From Verrucomicrobiota bacterium (lineage in GTDB: Bacteria > Verrucomicrobiota > Verrucomicrobiia > Limisphaerales > UBA9464), in the NCBI GenBank assembly GCA_947454705.1, contig CANGKZ010000028.1, positions 1-64,000 of the forward strand: 64,000 nt of DNA, written 5' to 3'. Shown one piece after another: positions 44,936 to 52,350 of this stretch. The notes under the pieces were generated by a model, which did no database searches, was not told where the DNA came from, and was given only the letters and a program-made list of their open reading frames with translations. The stretch's first letter is position 1, and each line of letters begins with the position of its first letter. Made by a program: the position numbers and the translations under genes.

Positions 44936-45781
44936 ATGGAAACAACTTTTGTATCAAAAACGAATCGCCTGCGGATCGCCGCGCTCATGGCGTTCGGGGT
45001 GATCGGTTTCGGGGTGTCGGCGCAGAATCTTTTCTCCAATCCGGGCTTTGAGCTGGGGACCGCCCAGACCTCTTCCGAGCCGACCTTCCTTGGTGGGATT
45101 CAGGACACCTTTCCGGTCAATGGTTGGGGGCTTTCTTCCTGGACGGTTGCGGCGGGTTCCAATGGGTTTCCCGAGCAATGGGTTCAGAATTACGCCCAGG
45201 CCGGAACTAAGTCGGTGTACCTGAGTTCGAGTTCCAATGTGGATGTGAGCAACGCCTGCCTTCAGTACACGGGCACGCTGAATCTCACGATTGGCGGCTC
45301 GTACACGATTTCGGCCTACGTGGCGAATGCCGGTTCCCGCTCCGGCGGTGCCGCGGGAAACGGAGCCAACGGCGATCCGGCGACTGGAACGCTGTTCTCG
45401 GGCAGCCAACCCGGTACGAGCGCCAATCTGGTGGCTGGAAAGTTCCTCTTCGAAGTCATCAACGGCGCAACCCTGACGTCCGCCACGACAATTCCGGCGA
45501 ATTCTTCCTGGAGCAACCAGTCCTCCGCCAATTCCGTCAGTTGGTCCCTGGTGAGCTACACCTTCACGGCGCAGGTGGCGAATCCCACGATTTATCTGAC
45601 CTCCACGTCGCCGGACAGCACCGGCAATCTTTGGTCCAATCTTCTCGTGGACAGTCCGTCGCTCACTGCCGTGGTGCCCGAGTCTGAAACCTGGGTCGCG
45701 GGAGCGTTCGCAGCGTCCGCGGTGGTTTGGACCGGCTGGCGTCGTCGACGCAATCCCGCCGCTCCGGCCCCGAAGGTCTGA
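44936..45781 (+). CDS. PEP-CTERM-like sorting-domain protein
   Basis: 281-residue secreted protein with signal peptide (TNRLRIAALMAFGVIGFGVS, cleavage after SAQ). The body starts NLFSNPGFELGTAQTSSEPT, the pattern of a carbohydrate-binding or galactose-binding-like beta-sandwich, followed by TGTLNLTIGGSYTISAYVAN and a later YTFTAQVANPTIYLTSTSPD. The C-terminal sorting signal is VPESETWVAGAFAASAVVWT and WRRRRN, with PES in place of PEP. Flanked by terminators, so monocistronic. Start ATG 44936; the in-frame ATG at 44987 would shorten the signal peptide. Confidence 0.82.
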   Translation: METTFVSKTNRLRIAALMAFGVIGFGVSAQNLFSNPGFELGTAQTSSEPTFLGGIQDTFPVNGWGLSSWTVAAGSNGFPEQWVQNYAQAGTKSVYLSSSSNVDVSNACLQYTGTLNLTIGGSYTISAYVANAGSRSGGAAGNGANGDPATGTLFSGSQPGTSANLVAGKFLFEVINGATLTSATTIPANSSWSNQSSANSVSWSLVSYTFTAQVANPTIYLTSTSPDSTGNLWSNLLVDSPSLTAVVPESETWVAGAFAASAVVWTGWRRRRNPAAPAPKV

Positions 45782-45837
45782 TCCTTTCCATTTTCCCTGC
45801 CAACCCTGCTACAAGTTAATACAAGCACTCAGTCCCG

Positions 45838-45871
45838 ACCGCCCCGCCTCAGAGCGGGGCGGTTTTTTTTC
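45838..45871 (+). terminator. rho-independent terminator
   Basis: Perfect stem ACCGCCCCGC / GCGGGGCGGT with CTCAGA loop and a run of eight T, 56 bp after the PEP-CTERM stop. Confidence 0.9.
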
Positions 45872-45952
45872 TGCCTGCTCCTTGATGCCGCGCGTTTGGC
45901 TTTCTAACGTCCGCGGCCTGAAGTTGTCCTACGGTTCAAGCGTCCACTTGCC

Positions 45953-47908
45953 ATGCCACTGAGTCCCATCCTTCGCCGTGCGGGTTTCGCCGCAATCGCG
46001 CTCGCGTCCTCGCTCGTCGCCGCCACGGCTGCCGATGCGCCCCCCGCGGGTCTGGCCCTGACCCTCTCCGCCGGTGCGGTGAACGACGCCTCGGTGACCG
46101 AAAATCTCTGGCTGCACGTGCCGGCCGGCCAGCCCGCCAGCCCCTGGATCGCCCCGGGAGCCTTCACCGCCAAGTGGCAGGGACAAATCACTGCGGAGCT
46201 TCGCGCCGATTACACCTTCCACGCCGAATACACCGGGACGTTGAAGCTGACCATTAATGATACGGTCGCTCTCGAGGCCCCCGGCACTGGCGACGCCCCG
46301 GTCCAGGGAAAGACTGTGCGGCTTAACAAGGGAGCGAACGCCCTCGTGGCGGAATACACGCCACCGGCGACGGGCGATGCCTTTGTGCGCGTGTTCTGGT
46401 CGAACAAGGAAACTCCGTACACGCCGGTTCCGTTTTCTGCGCTGACTCACACCGTCACGCCGGAGCTGACCAAGTCGCTTCAGATTCATCGCGGACGCGA
46501 CCTGTTCATCGAGAACCGGTGCGCCAAGTGCCATACCGTGCCCTCGGGCATTGCGGAACTGTCCATGGACGCGCCGGCCTTTGCGGGCATTGGGAGCCGT
46601 CGGAACCACGACTGGCTGGCCCGCTGGATCCAGGATCCGGAAACCATGCGCCACGGCACGCCGATGCCGAAGGTGTTCCATGGAGCCGATGCCGCGGAGC
46701 AATCGAAGGCCGTGGCCGCGTTCCTCTCATCGCTCAAAGGTGGGGCCGCCGCCTCCGCGACAGCGGGCAATGCCGCAGAGGGCAAGGCGCTGTACGAGAA
46801 GCTTCATTGCGTGGCCTGCCACAACGCGCCGGATGCCGCGGAGCAGGATCCGAAGAAAATCGGACAGAAGCAGGTGCTGGCCAAGTTTGCCCCCGGCACG
46901 CTGGCTCCGTTCCTCCAGAAGCCGTCGGAACACTACGCGTGGATCCGCATGCCGAACTTCAAGCTGACCGCCGAAGAGGCCGGCAACCTGGCGGCGTATC
47001 TTGAGGCCAATGCGGACAAGCCCGCCGCCTCGCAGGCTCCTGCCGACGAAGCGTTGGTGGCCCGCGGTCGGACGCTGGTTCAGAATTCCGGCTGCCTCAA
47101 CTGCCACTCGCTCGAGTTGCAGAACCAATTTGCCGCGCGTCCGCTTTCCGGATTGCCGACCGACCACTGGAACGCCGGCTGTGTGGCCGATGCTCCAGCC
47201 GAGGGATCCAAGGCCCCGCGTTATTCGTTCACCGCCGAGGAGCGTCAGGCGCTGCGCGCATTCGCCGCGTCCGACCGTCGATCGCTCACGCGTCAGACGT
47301 CCGTTGATTTCGTCGCGCGCCAGAGCGAGCGACTGAACTGCCGCGAATGCCATGGCAAGGTGGAAGGCTTCCCCGCGTTTGAATTGCTGCCTGGAAAACT
47401 GAAGCCGGAATGGGCCGCCCGGTTCATCGCTGGAAACGAACCGTGGAAACCGCGCACCTGGCTCGAGGCGCGCATGCCCGGATTCCCAGCCTTCGCGGAA
47501 CAGTTGGCCACCGGGTTGTCGCAGATGGCGGGACTCCCTCCGAAGACGCCCGAAGATCCCGCTCCGGCGGACACCGCGGAGTTGGCCAAGGCCGGACAAA
47601 AGATCGCCGGGGCCAATGGTGGATTCTCCTGCATCAGCTGCCACGGAATTGCCGACTTTGCCGCCACGCAGGTGTTTGAAGCTCCGGGCATCAACCTCGC
47701 CCACAGTTTCGCGCGGTTGCAAAAGCCCTATTTCCGCCGCTGGCTCCGTGCGCCGACCTCGGTCGATGCCTCGACCAAGATGCCGGTGTACTTCGACGAA
47801 GAAGGCAAGAGCCCGCTGCCTGACATCCTCGGTGGCGACGGTCCGAAGACCATCACCGCGGTGTGGGAGTACCTCCGCCTCGGGGACAAGATGCAGAAGC
47901 CGGAGTGA
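45953..47908 (+). CDS. secreted penta-haem cytochrome c family protein
   Basis: 651-residue secreted electron-transfer protein. Signal peptide MPLSPILRRAGFAAIALASS, cleavage near ATA-AD. An N-terminal PA14-like beta domain (about 30-170) contains LRADYTFHAEYTGTLKLTIN and AFVRVFWSNKETPYTPVPF. Five haem c motifs follow: CAKCH, CVACH, CLNCH, CRECH and CISCH, at about residues 187, 286, 383, 463 and 562, each with later methionine or histidine candidates for the sixth ligand (for example RIRMPNFKL-type and STKMPVYF). Such proteins are common in Planctomycetes and Verrucomicrobia. Its nearest neighbours upstream are a PEP-CTERM protein and a DUF6797 protein, which could form one periplasmic oxidation module. 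Confidence 0.88.
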   Translation: MPLSPILRRAGFAAIALASSLVAATAADAPPAGLALTLSAGAVNDASVTENLWLHVPAGQPASPWIAPGAFTAKWQGQITAELRADYTFHAEYTGTLKLTINDTVALEAPGTGDAPVQGKTVRLNKGANALVAEYTPPATGDAFVRVFWSNKETPYTPVPFSALTHTVTPELTKSLQIHRGRDLFIENRCAKCHTVPSGIAELSMDAPAFAGIGSRRNHDWLARWIQDPETMRHGTPMPKVFHGADAAEQSKAVAAFLSSLKGGAAASATAGNAAEGKALYEKLHCVACHNAPDAAEQDPKKIGQKQVLAKFAPGTLAPFLQKPSEHYAWIRMPNFKLTAEEAGNLAAYLEANADKPAASQAPADEALVARGRTLVQNSGCLNCHSLELQNQFAARPLSGLPTDHWNAGCVADAPAEGSKAPRYSFTAEERQALRAFAASDRRSLTRQTSVDFVARQSERLNCRECHGKVEGFPAFELLPGKLKPEWAARFIAGNEPWKPRTWLEARMPGFPAFAEQLATGLSQMAGLPPKTPEDPAPADTAELAKAGQKIAGANGGFSCISCHGIADFAATQVFEAPGINLAHSFARLQKPYFRRWLRAPTSVDASTKMPVYFDEEGKSPLPDILGGDGPKTITAVWEYLRLGDKMQKPE

Positions 47909-48340
47909 GCCCCGGGGGGGGCGGAGGCCGCGGTTAAAGGGTTGAAAAGTTGAAGCGTTGAAGGGGAATTCGACGCTGCCGCGAGGGGCTAATCCTTCGT
48001 TTGGAGTCCCGTCTTCAGACCGTTCCGGGAGGCGCGTCTAGAGGCACCCGACGGTTGATTTCCAACCTTTCGGTGGCCCCGCGTCCAACAGCAGAGCCGC
48101 GTAAACGCGGTACTCCAAACGAGTGAGAGGCTCCCCTTCAACCCTTCAGCCTAGAAACGGCAGTTGAAACCACAGATGGACACAGATTCACACAGATAGA
48201 GAGGGAGATGCGTGACTCAAGAGGTCTCAAACGGTCTCACCGTCTGGGTGATCCATGAATCCTTCCGTTTCGCGCGTTTCCATCTGTGTTTATCCGTGTC
48301 CATCTGTGGTTGAACTCTTCTGTAACTGCCGTTTTTAGGT
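47909..48340. repeat. intergenic mosaic repeat region with MITE-like copy B
   Basis: After a GAAGCGTTGAAGGGGAATTC stretch lies copy B of the ~125-bp element (47998-48121; ends CGTTTGGAGTCCCG and CGGTACTCCAAACG), then CCCCTTCAACCCTTCA (48133-48148). Two inverted ATCTGTG-type repeats follow (48170-48210, CACAGATGGACACAGATT...; 48281-48311, CATCTGTGTTTATCCGTGTC...). No gene is present between the cytochrome and the hydrolase genes. Confidence 0.75.
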
Positions 48341-49516
48341 TCAGTGCTTCAACCCTTCAACGGCCGCATTCGGCGTCAGCCGCTGCTGAATCACGGCAGC
48401 GGCCACTTCATCCGTGGCTTTGAAGGCGTCATCGCCGCCGGCGTTGGTGAACACGAGCACGGCGAATTCCATTTTGGGTGCGACCCACACGTTGCAAAAC
48501 CAATAGGTGTTGGAGCCGGTGTGATTCCACGCGGTGCCTCCGGCCCAGGGGCGTGACGTGATGTTCCATCCGAGCGCATAGGCCTGTCCCTCAAGCGCCG
48601 TGTGGAGCCGATGCCAGGTCTCCGGCTTGAGCTTCAGCGGGGTGGACCGGCCGAGCTCTCCGTTCAGGTGCGCCATCACGAAGTTCGAGAGATCGGACAT
48701 CGAGGCATGCACCGTGCCGGCAGGGCCGAGTCCGGGTGGATTGTCGGCCTGCGGACCCGGCGGAAGTGCGACCCAACGGGAACCGGCCTTCCGATGTCCC
48801 CACGGTTGCGAACCCGTTCCTGAAGGATCCGGTGGACCGAATCCGGCGGTCTTCATTCCGAGCGGACGAAAGACGCGGTCGGTGACGAGCGATTCCCACG
48901 CGAGCCCGAGCCGCTGTTCCATCCAGACTCCGGCAAGGATGAAGCCCGCGTTGGAATACACGAAGCGAGTGCCGGGAGGGATCGACGGGGGGCGTTTTAG
49001 GATTTCCCGTGCGAGAAAAAGGCGCTGGTCCCGCGGCGTTCCCTGGGTGTTCCAAAATTGGGACCACAGACCGGATTGATCGAGCCAGGCCTGATCCGGC
49101 GCGCCTCCTCGATTTCCGAGCAGTTGTTCGAGCGTGACGTCCCGCCACGCCGGATCCACCGAGAGCAGGTCGGTGGGAAAGGCGTCGCCGAGCCGATCCG
49201 TCCAATGCAGCCGGCCATCGTCCACCAGCACGGCGGCAAGCGTGGCGGTCATCGACTTGGTAACCGACCCGAGATGCCAGGCATCCTGCAGGGTCACCGC
49301 GTTGGTGCGGTCTTCCGCGCGGAGTCCGACGGCGGCGCGATCCACGACCGAATTGGATCGAATCACCGCGCACGCGAGCGCGGGAAGGTGATGGCGCGCC
49401 CGGATGGCCTCGAGGGAATCAGCAAGGGGCGAGGCAAACGCAGCCGTGCTCGCGCATCCAGCGGCAAGGGTTGCCACCAGCGCGGTGTTTTGCGGGACTT
49501 GAGACCAGAGGTTCAT
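48341..49516 (-). CDS. class C beta-lactamase-type serine hydrolase
   Basis: 391-residue secreted serine hydrolase of the beta-lactamase/esterase/DD-peptidase clan. Signal peptide up to about residue 28 (LAAGCASTAAFA-S). Motifs: S-x-x-K as SVTK in WHLGSVTKSMTATLAAVL (nucleophile serine), Y-x-N as YSN in GTRFVYSNAGFILAG, and HTG (HTGSNTYWF) replacing KTG, as common in esterase EstB and the wider family. It may be an esterase or peptidase rather than a true beta-lactamase. Convergent with the upstream cytochrome gene; 42 bp from the stop of lipA. Confidence 0.88.
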   Translation of the reverse strand: MNLWSQVPQNTALVATLAAGCASTAAFASPLADSLEAIRARHHLPALACAVIRSNSVVDRAAVGLRAEDRTNAVTLQDAWHLGSVTKSMTATLAAVLVDDGRLHWTDRLGDAFPTDLLSVDPAWRDVTLEQLLGNRGGAPDQAWLDQSGLWSQFWNTQGTPRDQRLFLAREILKRPPSIPPGTRFVYSNAGFILAGVWMEQRLGLAWESLVTDRVFRPLGMKTAGFGPPDPSGTGSQPWGHRKAGSRWVALPPGPQADNPPGLGPAGTVHASMSDLSNFVMAHLNGELGRSTPLKLKPETWHRLHTALEGQAYALGWNITSRPWAGGTAWNHTGSNTYWFCNVWVAPKMEFAVLVFTNAGGDDAFKATDEVAAAVIQQRLTPNAAVEGLKH

Positions 49517-49558
49517 CGGAGCGCGAACGTTTCGTCCCCCATGAATCCTGGCCGTGAA

Positions 49559-50503
49559 TCAGACCTTGCTGCCGCCGGACAGCGGAGGAGCGGGGGAGAA
49601 CTCGTCGGCATGATACGAACTGCGGACCAGCGGACCGCTTGCGACGTGCACGAAACCGAGTTCACGGCCGAGAGCTCCGAGTTCGGCAAACACTTCGGGG
49701 CGGATGAATTCCACCACGGGCAGGTGTTTGAGCGTGGGCTGCAAATACTGGCCGAGGGTGAGGATGTCCACGTTCGAGGCCCGCAGATCCCGCATGGACT
49801 GGATGACCTCGTCGCGTTGCTCCCCGAGTCCGAGCATGAGTCCGGACTTGGTGTGCATTTTTCCGCCGGAACGGTTTTTGGCCTTGGCCAGCACGGCGAG
49901 CGAACGGTCGTAGGTGGCGCGATGGCGCACCGAGGGGGTCAGTCGGCGGACGGTTTCCAGGTTGTGGTTGTACACGTCCGGCGCGGCGTCGAGGACTGCG
50001 TCGATTGCCGAATCTTTGTCGAGAAAGTCGGGCACAAGGACCTCGATGACCACGCCGGGATTGCTGGCGCGGACCGCTTCGATGGTCTTGCGAAAATGTT
50101 CGGCACCACCGTCCGCCAGATCATCGCGGGCCACGGCGGTGATCACCACGTGCTTCAACGCCATGCGGCGGGCGGCTTCGGCCACGCGCTCGGGTTCGTC
50201 GTTTTCGAGGGGAAGGGGCTTGGCCGTGCTCACCGCGCAGAAGCCGCAGGCGCGGGTGCAGCGGTCGCCCGCGATCATGAAGGTGGCGGTGCCCTTGCTC
50301 CAGCACTCCCAGTGATTCGGGCACTTGGCGCTTTCGCAGACGGTGTGGAGCTTGAGGTCGTCGAGCAGCGTGCGGGTCTTGGTAAACGTGCCGGTGGTGG
50401 GCAGCGAGACCTTCAGCCACTCGGGCAGACGCGGGCGCAGCGGGATGCCGGCCGGACGCGGAGCAGTCGGGCTGGCCGTGGGGCGTGTGAGAACGGATTC
50501 CAT
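49559..50503 (-). CDS. lipA: lipoyl synthase
   Basis: Radical SAM enzyme that inserts two sulfurs into protein-bound octanoate. Radical SAM cluster CTRACGFCAV; auxiliary cluster CESAKCPNHWECWSKGTATF; the C-terminal serine of the auxiliary cluster in VRSSYHADE. The ATG at 50503 gives 314 residues, the usual length; the frame extends to 50638 but the extra sequence is not family-like. Divergent from the DUF1080 gene (start at 50637). Confidence 0.96.
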   Translation of the reverse strand: MESVLTRPTASPTAPRPAGIPLRPRLPEWLKVSLPTTGTFTKTRTLLDDLKLHTVCESAKCPNHWECWSKGTATFMIAGDRCTRACGFCAVSTAKPLPLENDEPERVAEAARRMALKHVVITAVARDDLADGGAEHFRKTIEAVRASNPGVVIEVLVPDFLDKDSAIDAVLDAAPDVYNHNLETVRRLTPSVRHRATYDRSLAVLAKAKNRSGGKMHTKSGLMLGLGEQRDEVIQSMRDLRASNVDILTLGQYLQPTLKHLPVVEFIRPEVFAELGALGRELGFVHVASGPLVRSSYHADEFSPAPPLSGGSKV

Positions 50504-50636
50504 CGAAGCTTGGATACCGTCGATGGCCCGGAGCCATTTGGCAACGTCCCCTTTTTCGTTTTGCAGCACCGGCGCCCCGGCATCCCGTTTTGCATTTTGC
50601 CTTCTCCGCCGCTCCCTGATTTGCTCCTGCGGTCCC

Positions 50637-51365
50637 ATGAAATTCCTCTCTTCCGCCCTGGCAACCGTGGTGACGGTGGCCCTTCTTCACACGGCCACCG
50701 CCGCCGATTCCACCCCGAACACGTTGACCGCCCACGAGAAAAAGGACGGCTGGCAGCTGCTGTTCGATGGCAAAACCTTCAGCGGCTGGCACAACTTCAA
50801 CAAGGAAGGCGTTCGGCCCGGATGGGCGATCAAGGATGGGACGCTGGCCTGCATCGACCCGCACAATGCCGGCGATCTGATCAGCCCGGCCGAGTTCACC
50901 TGGTTTGAACTGCAGCTCGACTACAACATCTCCGAAGGCGGCAACAGCGGGATCATGTACCACGTCACCACCGATGGGCGTGCCGCGTGGGAAACGGGTC
51001 CGGAGTTCCAGCTCGAAGACAACGCCAAGGCCGGCGATCCGCAACGTTGCGGATGGTTGTATGCGTTGTATCAGCCGCCCATTGATCCCAAGACCGGCAA
51101 GCCGCTGGATGCCACCAAGCCCGCGGGGCAGTGGAATCACGTCCGCCTGGTGATCGCGCCGAACGGATGCATCCATGAGATCAATGGCGTGAAGTACTTT
51201 GACTACATCCTCGGCAGCGAGGACTTCAACGCGCGCGTGGCGAAGAGCAAGTTTGCCAAGATGCCGAAGTTTGCGAAGACCGGCCATGGCGGCATTGCAC
51301 TCCAGGGCGACCACGGGCAGGTGTCCTTCCGCAACATCAAGGTGAAGCCGCTGCCGGCCCATTGA
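50637..51365 (+). CDS. DUF1080 (3-keto-disaccharide hydrolase-like) secreted protein
   Basis: 242-residue secreted protein with signal peptide (MKFLSSALATVVTVALLHTA, cleavage at ATAA). DUF1080 domain: GWQLLFDGKTFSGWHNFNKE, FTWFELQLDYNISEGGNSGI, AGQWNHVRLVIAPNGCIHEI and GHGGIALQGDHGQVSFRNIK. The concanavalin-like fold is abundant in Planctomycetes and Verrucomicrobia; some members cleave 3-keto-glycosides. Start ATG 50637, divergent from lipA; followed after 52 bp by a NIPSNAP lipoprotein gene on the same strand. Confidence 0.92.
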   Translation: MKFLSSALATVVTVALLHTATAADSTPNTLTAHEKKDGWQLLFDGKTFSGWHNFNKEGVRPGWAIKDGTLACIDPHNAGDLISPAEFTWFELQLDYNISEGGNSGIMYHVTTDGRAAWETGPEFQLEDNAKAGDPQRCGWLYALYQPPIDPKTGKPLDATKPAGQWNHVRLVIAPNGCIHEINGVKYFDYILGSEDFNARVAKSKFAKMPKFAKTGHGGIALQGDHGQVSFRNIKVKPLPAH

Positions 51366-51417
51366 GTCTGAAGTTTCTGAACGTTGAACCTGCACCCAGT
51401 CTGACCCTCAGTTTCCC

Positions 51418-52200
51418 ATGAATCGCCGTACATTCATCGCCTCCACCACCGCCGCCGCCGCCTTCGGGTTGGCGGGCTGCGCCACCTCTCGCATGAAGAA
51501 CACCGACACCCGTTGCTTCGAGATCCGGACCTACTACTCCCCTCCCGGACGGCTCGACGATCTGCATGCCCGGTTCCGCAACCACACGATGAAGATCTTC
51601 ACCCGCCACGGGATTGAGAACATCGCGTACTGGGTGCCGGTCGATAACACCGAGAATAAGCTCGTGTACCTGCTCGCCTATCCGAGCCGGGAAGCGCGCG
51701 AGGCGTCCTGGAAGGCGTTCTTCGCCGATCCGGAATGGAAGGAAGTGGCCAAGAAGACCGAGGCCAACGGACGCATCGTGTCCAAGGTTGAAATCGCCTT
51801 CTACCAGACCACCGACTACTCGCCGGCGATCCGCATCGGTGACGCCTCCCACGGCGGCGTGTTCGAGCAGCGCATTTACACCACCCCGCCGGACCGTCTC
51901 CCGAACCTCGATGCTCGATTCCGTGATCACACGCTCGATCTGTTCACCAAGCACGGAATCCGCAACTGGGGCTATTTCCACAAGATGGCCGACCAACCCG
52001 GCGCCTCGACCAACCTGACCTACTTCCTGACCCACAAGTCCAAGGACGCGGCCAAGGCTTCGTTCGATGCCTTCCGCCAAGATCCGAAGTGGATTGCCGC
52101 GAAGGCCGAGAGCGAAAAGGTCGGTGGCGGTTCGTTGACCGTTCAGGATGGTGTGAAATCGGTGTTTCTCGTTCCCACCGACTACTCGCCGACCAAGTAA
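51418..52200 (+). CDS. NIPSNAP-domain lipoprotein
   Basis: 260-residue predicted lipoprotein with twin-arginine-like start MNRRTFIASTTAAAAFGLAG and lipobox LAGC (C20). It contains two tandem NIPSNAP (dimeric alpha/beta-barrel) domains: CFEIRTYYSPPGRLDDLHAR with FARHG-like IFTRHGIENIAYWVPVD, and VFEQRIYTTPPDRLPNLDAR with LFTKHGIRNWGYFHKMAD. The family is common in Verrucomicrobia but its reaction is not known. It probably shares a transcript with the DUF1080 gene and ends at a terminator. Confidence 0.9.
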   Translation: MNRRTFIASTTAAAAFGLAGCATSRMKNTDTRCFEIRTYYSPPGRLDDLHARFRNHTMKIFTRHGIENIAYWVPVDNTENKLVYLLAYPSREAREASWKAFFADPEWKEVAKKTEANGRIVSKVEIAFYQTTDYSPAIRIGDASHGGVFEQRIYTTPPDRLPNLDARFRDHTLDLFTKHGIRNWGYFHKMADQPGASTNLTYFLTHKSKDAAKASFDAFRQDPKWIAAKAESEKVGGGSLTVQDGVKSVFLVPTDYSPTK

Positions 52201-52263
52201 CCGACACCCACAGATGCGCCCTCCGGTACGGAGTTCATTCGTGCCGGAAGACCGCCTGAAGCT

Positions 52264-52294
52264 GCCCCGGTCCGCATGCGGATCGGGGTTTTTC
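52264..52294 (+). terminator. rho-independent terminator
   Basis: Stem CCCCGGTCCG / CGGATCGGGG (one mismatch) around a CATG loop, then TTTTTC, about 64 bp after the NIPSNAP gene. Confidence 0.82.
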
Positions 52295-52350
52295 TTTTCG
52301 GGGAGTGAGAGGCGCGTTCCTTCCCCGGGAACTCACATCCCCTCGGGAGA

